From Leifsonia sp. TF02-11 (GTDB lineage Bacteria; Actinomycetota; Actinomycetes; Actinomycetales; Microbacteriaceae), in contig NZ_JAGEKP010000003.1 in the NCBI RefSeq assembly GCF_017565305.1, positions 248,001 to 312,000 of the forward strand: DNA of 64,000 nt, given 5' to 3'. Position 1 is the first letter of the stretch. Each line of letters opens with the position of its first letter. Made by a program: the position numbers and the translations under genes. Below, one piece after another: positions 51,948 to 61,181 of this stretch. The notes beneath the pieces were generated by a model that was not told the origin of the DNA, made no database searches, and worked only from the letters and a program-made list of their open reading frames with translations.

Positions 51948-52667
51948 TCAGGAGCAGTGGGGGTCCACTGCGGTAAAGGTGACGGTCCAGTCGCGGGGGT
52001 GGTACCCGCCGAGCTTCTGGCCGTCATCCGTTGACGGCGTGACGACCGCGGTCACCGAATTCGTCTCGACGATCACGGTGTAGGGCGTTCCTGGGTCGAC
52101 CACGACCGGGGTCCCGCCGCCGGCGCTGACGGCGTACCGCACGTCGGGGCTGCCGCCGGTGATGAGGAGGGTGCCGTCGTGGCCCGGATCGCTGGAGGTG
52201 CACGACGGCTGGGTCGCGGTCAGCGTGCCGACGGCCACCGACGGGCGGCAGTCGACGCCTGTCGCCGTCGCGCGCGTCGTCTGCTGGGCGTCGCTGCCAC
52301 TCCAGGAGGTCGTGATCGCGATCGCCGCCGATGCCGTGCCGGTCACGGACTGCGTGAAGGTGGTCGTACCCGGCTTCCCTGCTTTCGCTGCGGGGATCTC
52401 CTGGCCGATCGGCGAGGTCAGCAGGTCGAGGGAGCCCGGGCCGGCGAGGCCGTCGATGGCGGCCGGCGTCTCGCGGGAGTTCTCCAGCGTCCACGTCACC
52501 GTGGACGTCGTCCGGTCGGTGGCTGAGCAGTCGACCTTCGACGTGAGGGAGATCCCGTCGTCGGCGGCAGCGCTGGTGGCCACGACGGCCACGACGGCCA
52601 CGCCGGCGCCGAGGGCGGCGACCGCGACACCGACACCGATGCCGATCCAGAGCTTCTTGGCGACCAT
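51948..52667 (-). CDS. Membrane-anchored secreted protein of unknown function (239 aa)
   Basis: The ATG at 52667 is chosen because GAGGTAG lies seven bases upstream and an N-terminal hydrophobic helix follows (KKLWIGIGVGVAVAALGAGV). The rest (about 38-239) is extracytoplasmic, Thr/Ser/Gly-rich and beta-rich, with five cysteines, two of them in DCSATD and DCRPS. Two Ig- or fibronectin-like units are plausible. It lies 45 bp upstream of the 521-aa secreted protein on the same strand, so the two are likely co-expressed. Function unknown. Confidence 0.7.
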   Translation of the reverse strand: MVAKKLWIGIGVGVAVAALGAGVAVVAVVATSAAADDGISLTSKVDCSATDRTTSTVTWTLENSRETPAAIDGLAGPGSLDLLTSPIGQEIPAAKAGKPGTTTFTQSVTGTASAAIAITTSWSGSDAQQTTRATATGVDCRPSVAVGTLTATQPSCTSSDPGHDGTLLITGGSPDVRYAVSAGGGTPVVVDPGTPYTVIVETNSVTAVVTPSTDDGQKLGGYHPRDWTVTFTAVDPHCS

Positions 52668-52794
52668 GTGAGCTACCTCGCTGAAATGGAGAACGGGAAG
52701 GGACGCGGAATCTCGCGTCATCTCCACTCTGGGGTGGCGCCACAGTCGGCGACCATGGACTCAGGTCGCCACCGCGCTGACCTGGGTCGCGTCG

Positions 52795-54099
52795 CTACTT
52801 CTTCTGCGGCGCGAACGGGATGTCGAGGGCGGCAGCGATCGAGGTGAAGACCCGCGTCGCGGGCGAGCTGCACTCCACATCGGTGGGGTTGTCGGTGAGC
52901 GTGCGGGCCTCGCAGGCTCCGGACGGGATGTCGCTGTTGGTCATGGTGATGACGCTGACGTCGCCCGAGGTGCTGTAGAACATCGAGGTGTTGTAGCCGG
53001 GGAGTTCGCCCGCGTGCCCGACCCACCCGTTCTCGCAGCCCCAGCCGAGGCCGTAGCCGCCGTTGCCCGGTCCGTTGAACTCGCGGAACGACCTGAGGCG
53101 CTCGATCTGCTGCGCCGCAGGGAGCAGACCGGCGCCTGTCGCCTCGGCGCGGGCGAAGCGGAGCAGGTCGGGCGCGGATGAGATCAGCTCGCCCGCCGTC
53201 CCGCCCCACGACGGGTTCCAGTCGGTGGTGTTCGCCGGGTGTTCGGGGGTGCCGTGGCCGCCCTGCAGGGTGAAGCCCTGCGGATGGGGCTCAGGATAGG
53301 CCGCGGAGTCCGCCGGGTAGCTGGTCTGCGACATCGCCAGCGGGGTGAGGATGCGCTCGCCGAGGACGCGTTGATAGCTTTCGCCCGTGACGTCCTCGAT
53401 GATCTTGCCGAGCATGATCGTGTTGGTGTTGGAATAGTCGAACGCTGTGCCGGGGGCGAAGTCCTGCGGCTTCAGCGCGAGCCCGATCTTCATCAGCTCA
53501 TCCAGGCTCCACACACGGTACGACTCGGTGAAGTAGACGTTCTGCCAGGCGTCGTCGCGGGTGTAGCTCGAGATCCCGCTGGTCATATCCGCCAGCATCC
53601 GGATCGTGACCTCATCGCCGTTCGTGACCCCGGGGATGTACTTCGACACCGGATCGTCGAGGCTGAGCTCGCCGTCGGCGGCGAGCTGAAGGATCAGCGT
53701 GGCGGTGAAGGTCTTCGTGACCGACCCCACGCGCTGGTACATGTCCGGGGTCATCGGGGCGCCGGTCGCGGGATCCGCGACACCGTACGCCTTGAGGAAG
53801 AGGCCGGCGGGCGATTGCACCGCGACGATCGCTCCCGGCGCCGCGGCCTGGGCGAATCCGGCCTGGGCGGCTGTGTCGATCGTGGCGGTCAGGTCCGCGG
53901 ACATCGCCGTGGTCGGCAGGTCCGAGGTCCGCGCGACCACGGCGGCCGGATCGCTGACGCAGGTGGACGCGATCACGGTCGCGTGGGTCTTCGGGGTGCT
54001 CGTCGCCGATTGCGGTTGCGCGGTGCAGCCGGCGAGGCCCGCGAGGGCGGCGAGGGCGACGGAGAGCGCGAGCGCCTTCGCGAAACGGGGCGGAACCAC
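52795..54099 (-). CDS. R61-type DD-peptidase/beta-lactamase-fold lipoprotein (paralogue 1)
   Basis: A 434-residue serine hydrolase anchored as a lipoprotein (lipobox GLAGC, Cys25). Active-site motifs are S126-V-T-K129, Y222-S-N224 and a GHAGELPG triad in place of HTG. SxxK/YSN/HxG is typical of R61 DD-carboxypeptidases and related esterases. Four further cysteines (in STCVSD, GCENGW, GACEAR, VECSSP) could make two disulfides. The GTG at 54099 has AAGGAG upstream. It is divergent from paralogue 2. Peptidase versus esterase or beta-lactamase activity cannot be told. Confidence 0.88.
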   Translation of the reverse strand: MVPPRFAKALALSVALAALAGLAGCTAQPQSATSTPKTHATVIASTCVSDPAAVVARTSDLPTTAMSADLTATIDTAAQAGFAQAAAPGAIVAVQSPAGLFLKAYGVADPATGAPMTPDMYQRVGSVTKTFTATLILQLAADGELSLDDPVSKYIPGVTNGDEVTIRMLADMTSGISSYTRDDAWQNVYFTESYRVWSLDELMKIGLALKPQDFAPGTAFDYSNTNTIMLGKIIEDVTGESYQRVLGERILTPLAMSQTSYPADSAAYPEPHPQGFTLQGGHGTPEHPANTTDWNPSWGGTAGELISSAPDLLRFARAEATGAGLLPAAQQIERLRSFREFNGPGNGGYGLGWGCENGWVGHAGELPGYNTSMFYSTSGDVSVITMTNSDIPSGACEARTLTDNPTDVECSSPATRVFTSIAAALDIPFAPQKK

Positions 54100-54264
54100 G
54101 ACGGTCTCCTTCGGACGGGTACACGGGATGCACCACACTCTCGCGTCGGTGGATCCCGCTCCGGAATGGACCTAGGCCTATGTCGGCGCAGCGACGCGGC
54201 CGGAACACTGGGGGGACCCGTGGAGTTTCGAACCGCCGCGGCACGCCGCAAAGGGGAAATCGAA

Positions 54265-55488
54265 GTGTTGGCAACGACCCGTAGTCGTCGAGCCCGCCGG
54301 TCGGTGTCGGCGGCAGGCGTCCTCGTCGCGCTCGCCGTGGTGTTGGCCGGCTGTGCGGCGAGCGGACCTGTTCGCGGCACGTCTGCGAGCCCGGTAACGG
54401 TCGATGCGACCACTCTGAACGCGGAGTTCGCCCGGCTGGCCAAGAGCCTGCAGGTGCCGGGAGCCGCGATGCTCGTACGCGGCCCGGGCGGCGAGGTCAC
54501 CGCGACATACGGCGTGACCGAGCTCGGAGGGTCGACTCCGGTGTCGCTCGCCGACCACTTCCGCGTCGGCTCGAACACCAAGACCATGACGGGCACCGTC
54601 ATCCTGCAGCTCGTGCAGGAGGGGAGGATCGCCCTCCACGATCCCGTCTCGACCTACCTGACGAACGTGCCGAACGGCGACCGCATCACGATCGAGCAGC
54701 TTCTCGACATGCGCAGCGGCCTCGCCAACTACACGGCGACTCTCGCGCTGAACACCGCGCTCGACGAGGAGCCGCAGCGTGTGTGGACGCCGGAGGAACT
54801 GGCAGCGATGGGCCTCGCCGAGAAGCCGAACTTCGCGCCGGGCGACGACTGGTCGTACTCCAACACGAACACCGTCCTCCTCGGCCTGATCGCGCAGAAG
54901 CTGGAGGGCGAACCGCTGAGCGCCATCTTCGAGAAGCGGCTGTTCGAACCGCTGGGTCTGCACCAGACCTCCCTCCCCGCGGCGGCGGACGCCGCGCTGC
55001 CGGAGCCGTACACGCACGGCTACATGTATTCGAACAACGTCGACACGATGGAGTCGGCGAAGCTGCCGGCTGACGAACTGGCCCGTGCGAAGGCGGCCAC
55101 GCTACTGCCGAGCGACCAGACGAACCTCAATCCGTCCTGGGCGTGGGCGGCCGGAGGGGTGATCTCGACCATCGACGATCTGGCGAAATGGGTCGAGGCG
55201 CTCGGTGGAGGTCGGCTGCTCGACGCGAAGCTCCAGAAGGAGCGACTGGCCAGTGTCCGCACGGTACCGGTCGACCTCCCCGACCCCCGGTACGGCTGGG
55301 GCATCGCCAAGATCGGGCAGCTCTACGGTCACACGGGCGAGCTGCCCGGGTTCAACTCGTTCATGGGCTACGACCCGGCGCACCGCGTCACGATCGTCGT
55401 CTGGACCAACCTCGCCCCGGCCGCCGACGGCAGACCGCCCGCGGCCACGATCGCCACCCGCCTCATGACGAGCATCTACGGAGGATGA
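54265..55488 (+). CDS. R61-type DD-peptidase/beta-lactamase-fold lipoprotein (paralogue 2)
   Basis: A 407-residue lipoprotein (lipobox VLAGC, Cys30) with S103-N-T-K106, Y198-S-N200 and the GHTGELPG triad, all intact. It lacks the four extra cysteines shared by paralogues 1 and 3, so it belongs to another subgroup. The GTG at 54265 is supported by AAGGGG eight bases upstream; a TTG follows directly and is possible. It ends one base before the ATG of paralogue 3, forming an operon. It probably trims peptidoglycan stem peptides outside the membrane. Confidence 0.88.
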   Translation: MLATTRSRRARRSVSAAGVLVALAVVLAGCAASGPVRGTSASPVTVDATTLNAEFARLAKSLQVPGAAMLVRGPGGEVTATYGVTELGGSTPVSLADHFRVGSNTKTMTGTVILQLVQEGRIALHDPVSTYLTNVPNGDRITIEQLLDMRSGLANYTATLALNTALDEEPQRVWTPEELAAMGLAEKPNFAPGDDWSYSNTNTVLLGLIAQKLEGEPLSAIFEKRLFEPLGLHQTSLPAAADAALPEPYTHGYMYSNNVDTMESAKLPADELARAKAATLLPSDQTNLNPSWAWAAGGVISTIDDLAKWVEALGGGRLLDAKLQKERLASVRTVPVDLPDPRYGWGIAKIGQLYGHTGELPGFNSFMGYDPAHRVTIVVWTNLAPAADGRPPAATIATRLMTSIYGG

Positions 55489-55489
55489 C

Positions 55490-56770
55490 ATGACCTCGAC
55501 GCCCCTGTTCCGCGTGGCGGCCGCCACCGCGATCGTCGGCGTTCTCGCGCTCGCCGGATGCACTGCACAGTCCGACCCCGTCCCCTCGGCGTCCACGACC
55601 CCTGCCGCGGCCGGGTGCGTGGCGAACCCGTCGGCGGCCGCCTCCGCCAAACCCGGTGATCACGCGAAGTCCGCGCTGCCCGCCAAGACGGTCGCCGCCC
55701 TCGACGCAGCCGCGACGAAGGCGTTCGAGCTCGGCGCGTCCCCCGGTGCGATCGTGGGGGTGCGCACGCCGCACGGCACCTGGACCAAGGCCTACGGCTC
55801 GGCGAACCCCGCCACCGGCACGCCCATGGTCGTAGGAATGCACACCCGCATCGCGTCACTGACGAAGATGTACACCGCGACGATCGTCCTCCAGCTCGCC
55901 GAGGAGAGGAAGCTCTCCCTCGACGACACGATCGGCAAATACATCCCCGGCATCCCGAACGGCGATCGGATCACCCTCACGCAGCTCGCCGACATGACGA
56001 GCGGCATCGCCAGCTACACGATGAACGAGGCGCTCCTCGACAAGTACTTCGCCGACCCCTCTGCCGTGTTCACACCGGAGGAGGTCGTGAAAGCGGGCGT
56101 CGAGCTCTCGCCGCTGTACGAACCGGGAACGAGCTTCAACTACTCGAACACGAACACCGCGTTGCTCGGTCTCGTGATCGAGAAGGTCACAGGCCACTCG
56201 ATCGCCGAGGAGCTGCAACAGCGCATCTTCGACCCGCTGCACCTGGGCAACACCTCGTGGCCCGGCACGTCGGCCGCGATCCCCGAGCCATACGCCCACG
56301 GGTTCACGCTCAACGGCAACCATGCGACGCCCGACGCCCCGACGGACTCCACGGACTGGAACCCGTCGTGGACGTTCACCTCCGGTGAGATCATCTCCGA
56401 CATCGACGACCTGCTGACGATGGGTCGCGCGCTGGGCACCGGACAGGGCCTGGTCGACGCGAAGACCCAGAAGGCGCGACTCACCTCGTTCTCCGAGATC
56501 GGCTACGGATTCGGGATGAGCTGCTCGAACGGGTGGGTGGGGCACACCGGCGACGTGTCGGGCTACAACACCTCCCTGTTCTACGACACCAGCACCGACA
56601 CGACGGTGGCGGTGCAGACCAACAGCGATATCGCCTCGGGCGGCTGCACGCAGTCGCCGACGCTGACGGACGACCCCGGCGACGCCGTCTGCCAGACGCC
56701 CGCCGTGCGGCTCCTGGTCGCTCTCAGCGGTCAGCTGGGCACGGCCTACGCGCCGCCGCCGCGGTCGTAG
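55490..56770 (+). CDS. R61-type DD-peptidase/beta-lactamase-fold lipoprotein (paralogue 3)
   Basis: A 426-residue lipoprotein (lipobox ALAGC, Cys23) with S122-L-T-K125, Y217-S-N219 and GHTGDVSG. Like paralogue 1 it has four extra cysteines (AGCVAN, MSCSNG, GGCTQS, AVCQTP) at equivalent places. It shares the NTNT sequence after YSN and the GFTL-G-H block, so paralogues 1 and 3 are the closest pair. It starts one base after the paralogue 2 stop and converges with the response regulator gene. Confidence 0.9.
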   Translation: MTSTPLFRVAAATAIVGVLALAGCTAQSDPVPSASTTPAAAGCVANPSAAASAKPGDHAKSALPAKTVAALDAAATKAFELGASPGAIVGVRTPHGTWTKAYGSANPATGTPMVVGMHTRIASLTKMYTATIVLQLAEERKLSLDDTIGKYIPGIPNGDRITLTQLADMTSGIASYTMNEALLDKYFADPSAVFTPEEVVKAGVELSPLYEPGTSFNYSNTNTALLGLVIEKVTGHSIAEELQQRIFDPLHLGNTSWPGTSAAIPEPYAHGFTLNGNHATPDAPTDSTDWNPSWTFTSGEIISDIDDLLTMGRALGTGQGLVDAKTQKARLTSFSEIGYGFGMSCSNGWVGHTGDVSGYNTSLFYDTSTDTTVAVQTNSDIASGGCTQSPTLTDDPGDAVCQTPAVRLLVALSGQLGTAYAPPPRS

Positions 56771-56797
56771 CCGGCGTCGGTCCCGGCGACGGTCCCG

Positions 56798-57463
56798 TCA
56801 GCGGTCTTCGTCCGCCACCGACGCGAGGAACCGGATGACGGCGAGCACGCGTCGGTGGTCGTCGGCATCCGGGGGCAGACCGAGCGCCGTGTAGATGTTC
56901 GACGTGTGCTGAACGACCGCCTTCTCGGTCAGGAACAGCTGACTCGCGATCCGCGCGTTGCTGCGTCCCTGCGCCATGAGCGAGAGGACTTCGAGCTGGC
57001 GGGGCGTGAGCGACCCCACTGCTCCACTGGCACGGCTCGCTCGCGCCACGAGCACCGACACCACCTCGGGGTCGAGCGCCGTCCCACCCGCGGCGACCCG
57101 GCGCAGGTCGGCGGTGAAGGTGGTCACGTCGGCGATGCGCTGCTTGAGGAGGTAGCCGAAGCCGCCGATGTTCTGATCGAAGAGCTCGGTCGCATACCGC
57201 CGCTGCACGTACTGCGAGAGCACGACGACCGGGATGGCGGGAGCCGACTCGCGGATGCGGAGGGCAGCGAGCAGCCCCTCGTCGGTGTGGGTCGGAGGCA
57301 TCCGGATGTCGGTGATGACGAGGTCGGGATGGAGCAGGGCGACCTCGCGCAGGAGGGATTCGGCATCGCCGGCGACGGCCGCGACCTCGAAGCCTTCGTC
57401 GGTGAGCAGGTGTCGCAGGCCTTCGCGCAGCAGCACTTCGTCTTCGCCGATGATCACGCGCAT
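56798..57463 (-). CDS. LuxR/NarL-family response regulator
   Basis: A 221-residue regulator. The receiver domain (about 1-120) has the phospho-acceptor D52 in DLVITDIRMPP and a conserved lysine in GYLLKQRI. The C-terminal NarL helix-turn-helix is LTPRQLEVLSLMAQGRSNAR with LTEKAVVQHTSNIYTALGL. Its start overlaps the end of the sensor kinase gene by 10 bp, defining the cognate pair. Targets are unknown; the adjacent lipoprotein genes are candidates by position. Confidence 0.93.
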   Translation of the reverse strand: MRVIIGEDEVLLREGLRHLLTDEGFEVAAVAGDAESLLREVALLHPDLVITDIRMPPTHTDEGLLAALRIRESAPAIPVVVLSQYVQRRYATELFDQNIGGFGYLLKQRIADVTTFTADLRRVAAGGTALDPEVVSVLVARASRASGAVGSLTPRQLEVLSLMAQGRSNARIASQLFLTEKAVVQHTSNIYTALGLPPDADDHRRVLAVIRFLASVADEDR

Positions 57464-59256
57464 GGCAGCTCGACCTTCACTCGGGTGCCGTGGCCGGGTG
57501 GCGACTGGACGTCGAGCCTGCCTCCCAGCACGTCGGCGCGGTCCTGGAGGCTGCGCAGTCCCGCGCCCCGGTTGATGCTCGCTCCGCCGACCCCGTTGTC
57601 GCGGACCTCGATGCGCAGCCGCGGTCCCTCCGCACGCAGAGAAACCCGGACCGCTGACGCGTGCGAGTGCTTGACCGCATTGGTCAGCGTCTCGGCGATG
57701 ATCAGATACGCGGTGTGGACCGTCGTGGCGGGGATCTTCTCGTCGTCGACGTCGGCCACGAGGGTCGCCGGGATGGACAGGCGGTCGACCAGGTCCTCCA
57801 CCGCGGCGGTCAGACCCTGCTCCGTGAGCGTCACGGGGAGCACGTTGTGCACGACGCGCCGGAGGTCGGCGGCGGCTTCGTCCAGTCCGCGCCGGAGCCG
57901 AGCCGAGGCCTCGCTCAACGCGGGGGTCGCGTCAGGAGAGTTGGCGATGGTCTGGGCGGCGAGCGCGAGCAGCACGAGCTGCACCTGGATGCCGTCGTGG
58001 AGATCCTGCGCGATGCGTGCACGTTCGCGGTCGGCGGTCTGGACGAGCCGGATGCGAGACTGCACGAGGGCGTCGTTGGTCGCGAGCAGCTGCGCGGTGA
58101 GGCGCTCCCGATCGACGGCGATGGCGAGCACGTCGCCCGCCCGGCGCACGGGCTCCGGGTCGGCCGTCATCCGCGTGTCGTAGACGATCGCGCCGACGAG
58201 CCGGGACTCGACCCGGATCTCGCACCATCCTCTGTCCGGTCCGCGTTGCTCCTCCCCCACCGGCGTGCCGAACTCGTCGAGGAACGCCTCCTGGTCGTCC
58301 GACCAGTAGACGACGCGCAGCGAGTCGTCGCCGAGCGTGCTCGCCAGCGCCTGCGCGACGGCCGGCCTGCCTGCCCCCGTGATCCCCAGCCACGCACTGA
58401 GCGGCTCGAGCTCGCCGGTGCGCTGGAATCCGCCGAGCAGCACGCCGATCAGAAAGGCGATCGGGATCGCAGCGAAGAGGATGAGCTGGATGACTCCGCC
58501 CAGTTTCGGGTCGAGCCCCAGCGACAGCACGACCGGATTCGCGAACGACAGCAGCAGCACGGCGACGATGCCGTAGCTGAACAGTGGAAGGAGCACACGT
58601 CGATGCCGGGCGTCCGCGGCGATGAGCCGCCGGGTCAGCACGATCGCCGTCAGGACCATCACCACGATGCCCAACCACATCTGAATGGTGGAGACCGTGG
58701 CGTACACGGACGGGTTCGTCGGCGCCAGGAACGGCACCAGCTGCAGCACGGGCGAGGCCACCCAGCCCAGCACGACGGTCGTGATCGACAACCGCCCGTG
58801 CAGCCGGCCGGACGGGAACGCGTGCAACAGCTGAACCGTCAGGGCGAGCGGGCTCGTCGCGAAGATGACGCTCACGACGGTGAGGGCCGGGATGCCGAGA
58901 TTGGCGAGCCCGGACAGGAAGAAGCCGATGCCACCGATCACCAGGAGGAGCCCGGTGGCGTTGTGCGGGCGTCGCCACCAGGCCACGAGCCCCGCAGCGA
59001 CCCAGATCCAGAACTCCGCCGTGAAGAGGTCGACCGCCCAGGCCAGCTCGGGATTCTCGAGCCCCAGCGCGATCTGCACGCCCCCGAGCAGGAACGCGAA
59101 GACCGCGACAATGATCAGCGCGGCCGACCGTGAACGACCGCGGGCGGACCGCAGTCCCGCGTCGATCGACCGGGTGGACGTGCCCGACGCGAGCCAGGCC
59201 GCCGTGGACGCCGCCGACGGCGTTTCGATCGCAACCGCATCCGCTGTGTCCGTCAT
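57454..59256 (-). CDS. Sensor histidine kinase (HisKA_3 type)
   Basis: A 600-residue sensor. About nine hydrophobic helices occupy residues ~58-330. A GAF-like linker follows (about 350-420), then the dimerisation and phospho-acceptor region RERARIAQDLHDGIQVQL, with its histidine. An HATPase_c domain completes it (AETLTNAVKHSHAS N box and RDNGVGG). This class pairs with NarL regulators. The ATG at 59256 (MTDTADAVAIE) is used; the AGGAGG upstream is 15 bases away, so a start at 59304 is possible. The many membrane helices suggest sensing of the membrane or of a lipophilic signal. Confidence 0.9.
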   Translation of the reverse strand: MTDTADAVAIETPSAASTAAWLASGTSTRSIDAGLRSARGRSRSAALIIVAVFAFLLGGVQIALGLENPELAWAVDLFTAEFWIWVAAGLVAWWRRPHNATGLLLVIGGIGFFLSGLANLGIPALTVVSVIFATSPLALTVQLLHAFPSGRLHGRLSITTVVLGWVASPVLQLVPFLAPTNPSVYATVSTIQMWLGIVVMVLTAIVLTRRLIAADARHRRVLLPLFSYGIVAVLLLSFANPVVLSLGLDPKLGGVIQLILFAAIPIAFLIGVLLGGFQRTGELEPLSAWLGITGAGRPAVAQALASTLGDDSLRVVYWSDDQEAFLDEFGTPVGEEQRGPDRGWCEIRVESRLVGAIVYDTRMTADPEPVRRAGDVLAIAVDRERLTAQLLATNDALVQSRIRLVQTADRERARIAQDLHDGIQVQLVLLALAAQTIANSPDATPALSEASARLRRGLDEAAADLRRVVHNVLPVTLTEQGLTAAVEDLVDRLSIPATLVADVDDEKIPATTVHTAYLIIAETLTNAVKHSHASAVRVSLRAEGPRLRIEVRDNGVGGASINRGAGLRSLQDRADVLGGRLDVQSPPGHGTRVKVELPCA

Positions 59257-59414
59257 GGGTCGGGGCCGCGTCCTCCTGGAGGGGAATGAGGGTTCTACCC
59301 ACATGATCGTGGTCCGGTGGTGGGCGCGGCAATGGATCTGGGTCGGGTGTGCCGACGGTCGTCGCCGAGAGTGCCGAGCTACCGCGTCGCGCGTTCACGG
59401 CGTAGCTTCGCACC

Positions 59415-59597
59415 GTGAGCACTCTTCGCGAACGGATCGCGCGCTGGTTCAAGCGCGAGCGCAGCTACCAGCCGCCGGACGGCCGACTGACCGAGGACAC
59501 GATCCAGCGCCTCCCGAGCGGCGGCGTCATCCAGCGCATGCCGGGGGACCCCGACGATCGAACGGGCTTCCCCACCGGGCAGGGCCCTGGCGCCTAA
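59415..59597 (+). CDS. Small hypothetical protein (60 aa)
   Basis: A 60-residue frame starting at GTG: MSTLRERIARWFKRERSYQP, then IQRLPSGGVIQRMPGDPDDR and a Gly/Pro tail. The N-terminal 16 residues form a basic amphipathic helix. It overlaps the end of the opposite-strand kinase gene by 4 bp. No RBS is clear and the function is unknown, so this gene call is moderate. Confidence 0.5.
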   Translation: MSTLRERIARWFKRERSYQPPDGRLTEDTIQRLPSGGVIQRMPGDPDDRTGFPTGQGPGA

Positions 59598-60658
59598 CTC
59601 GTCGCCAACCAGCCGGCGGCGCGGAGCACCTCGCCGGCGACGACCTGCACGGAGCGGTCGTCCGTCGGGATCCGGTACGCGCCAACGGCGGAGTCGAGCA
59701 GGGCCGCAGCGGCGCTGCTGCGCGCGATGTGCTCCTCGAGGCCCGTGCCGATCTCGCGGCGCGCGAGCCGGTGGGCCGCCGTCTCGTCCGACGCCGTCAA
59801 CAGCACGCCGAAGGAACGGACGTTCGGACCGAGGGCGCCCGTCAGCGCTGGCAGCTGCAACACGCTGACGGTGTTGGTGAAGATCAGGCGCGTGTAGCCG
59901 ACCGCCTGATAGTTGCGCCACATGGCAGCCAGGTTGCGCTCCGCGAGGTCGATGCCGTCGCGCCACGGTTCCGGGAACGCCTGGTCGAGGTTGTCGCCCT
60001 CGATGACCGCGTGACGGATGCCGGCCTCCGCCAGAATGCGGGATGCTTCGGCGGCCACGCTCGTCTTGCCGCTCCCCGAGCGGCCACCGATGACGATGGC
60101 GTCGGTCGTGATCGGGCCGATCTGCGCTTCGATCGCCCGCAGCACGTTCTCCCCCGTCACGCCGGCGCCGGATTCGACGGCGATCGCAGCCTCCTCCGCC
60201 TCCGGCTCCTCGAACTGGGCGAGATGCTCGGCCATGACCTCGTCTGCGACGTCGTGCCTGCCGGCGGATCGGCGGTTGTCCTCCAGGCGCTGCCGGATGA
60301 GCTCGTCAGGAGCGTGTACGTACACCAGGGCGAACGCTGCGCTCGCATCGTCGGCGAGGCGCCGCCACCCGTCCCGCAGGAATCGCAGTGAGTTGGTGTC
60401 GTCAACGACCACCGAGCGGCCGGTACGCAGGATCGCGGCGGCCCGCTCGGCGGCGAGCTCGTTGGCGCGCACCCACTCGGCAACCGGGATGCCGTCGCCA
60501 CCATGGAGGCCTCGCTCTTCGTTGATCGCGTCCAGGCCGACCAACTCCGCGGACAGCGTGCCCACGATCTCTCGAGCGAGCGTCGACTTGCCGGAGAAGG
60601 AGCGCCCGCACAGCGCGATGAGGATCCGGGGCAGAGTGCGAGGCTCGACGTCGTCCAT
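59594..60658 (-). CDS. Double P-loop kinase-like ATPase (two fused domains)
   Basis: A 354-residue cytoplasmic protein with two P-loop NTPase domains. The first (about 10-155) has GRSFSGKST with Lys24 and a DDTN metal site; it resembles small-molecule or zeta-toxin-like kinases. The second (about 185-350) has GGRSGSGKTS with Lys198 and AVIEGDNLDQ. Both lysines are intact, so both may bind ATP. The linker (about 150-183) is acidic. Substrates are unknown; a sugar, nucleotide or antibiotic kinase role is possible. There is no partner antitoxin gene, which argues against a free toxin. Confidence 0.75.
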   Translation of the reverse strand: MDDVEPRTLPRILIALCGRSFSGKSTLAREIVGTLSAELVGLDAINEERGLHGGDGIPVAEWVRANELAAERAAAILRTGRSVVVDDTNSLRFLRDGWRRLADDASAAFALVYVHAPDELIRQRLEDNRRSAGRHDVADEVMAEHLAQFEEPEAEEAAIAVESGAGVTGENVLRAIEAQIGPITTDAIVIGGRSGSGKTSVAAEASRILAEAGIRHAVIEGDNLDQAFPEPWRDGIDLAERNLAAMWRNYQAVGYTRLIFTNTVSVLQLPALTGALGPNVRSFGVLLTASDETAAHRLARREIGTGLEEHIARSSAAAALLDSAVGAYRIPTDDRSVQVVAGEVLRAAGWLATS

Positions 60659-60690
60659 CCGGTCAGACTAGGGCGCGCCGAGCCGAGCTC

Positions 60691-61086
60691 TCACCTCCGC
60701 CGCACGGCGTACACGATCGTGCCGCCCGCGTCGGTCAGCCGCACGTCGTACCCGGGGCCGGAGAAGTTCGCCGGGGCGGGCCGAAGCGACCGGGTCAGGT
60801 AGCCCGCCGCGGCGAGGCGGCTCGTCGCCTCCGCCAGTCCCTGATCGCGCGCCGGGGCGATGGCCACGATCCAGCCGTGTGCGGCGTCGCCGATCGCGGC
60901 GACCACCCTGCCGGCGACCAGCGGCACCTGGACGCGAGGGAAGTCGGCGGGGAGTGAGGTCGAATTCGTGGCCTGCACCGGGAATCCGTCGACGGATCCC
61001 GTCGTGCCCGTCGTACAGCCGGCGAGCAGCGCTGCCAGCAGGAGGGCGACGCCGGCCGCTGCCGCGCGTCGTGATGTCGTGTTCAT
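60691..61086 (-). CDS. Small lipoprotein (131 aa)
   Basis: A 131-residue lipoprotein: signal segment RRAAAAGVALLLAALLAGC with lipobox cysteine 24, then a Gly/Thr/Ser linker. A compact ~90-residue alpha/beta domain follows (VQVPLVAGRVVAAIGDAAHG, DVRLTDAGGTIVYAVRRR). No family is recognised. It lies 32 bp upstream of the double kinase on the same strand. Confidence 0.72.
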   Translation of the reverse strand: MNTTSRRAAAAGVALLLAALLAGCTTGTTGSVDGFPVQATNSTSLPADFPRVQVPLVAGRVVAAIGDAAHGWIVAIAPARDQGLAEATSRLAAAGYLTRSLRPAPANFSGPGYDVRLTDAGGTIVYAVRRR

Positions 61087-61181
61087 GGATGCTCTCCGTT
61101 CGTCGGTCCTCGTCAGAACGTCGAACGAGAGCGGGCGTCAACGACACATCGGACGAAACGACGCCGGGATAGGATCGCGGC

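Noticed and set aside
53239-54264. Extension of the paralogue 2 lipoprotein frame upstream
   Set aside because: Antisense to paralogue 1; the lipoprotein signal and SD place the start at 54265.
59594-60658. Zeta-toxin or toxin-antitoxin interpretation of the double kinase
   Set aside because: The first domain is only loosely zeta-like, no antitoxin gene adjoins it, and the protein carries a second intact kinase domain.
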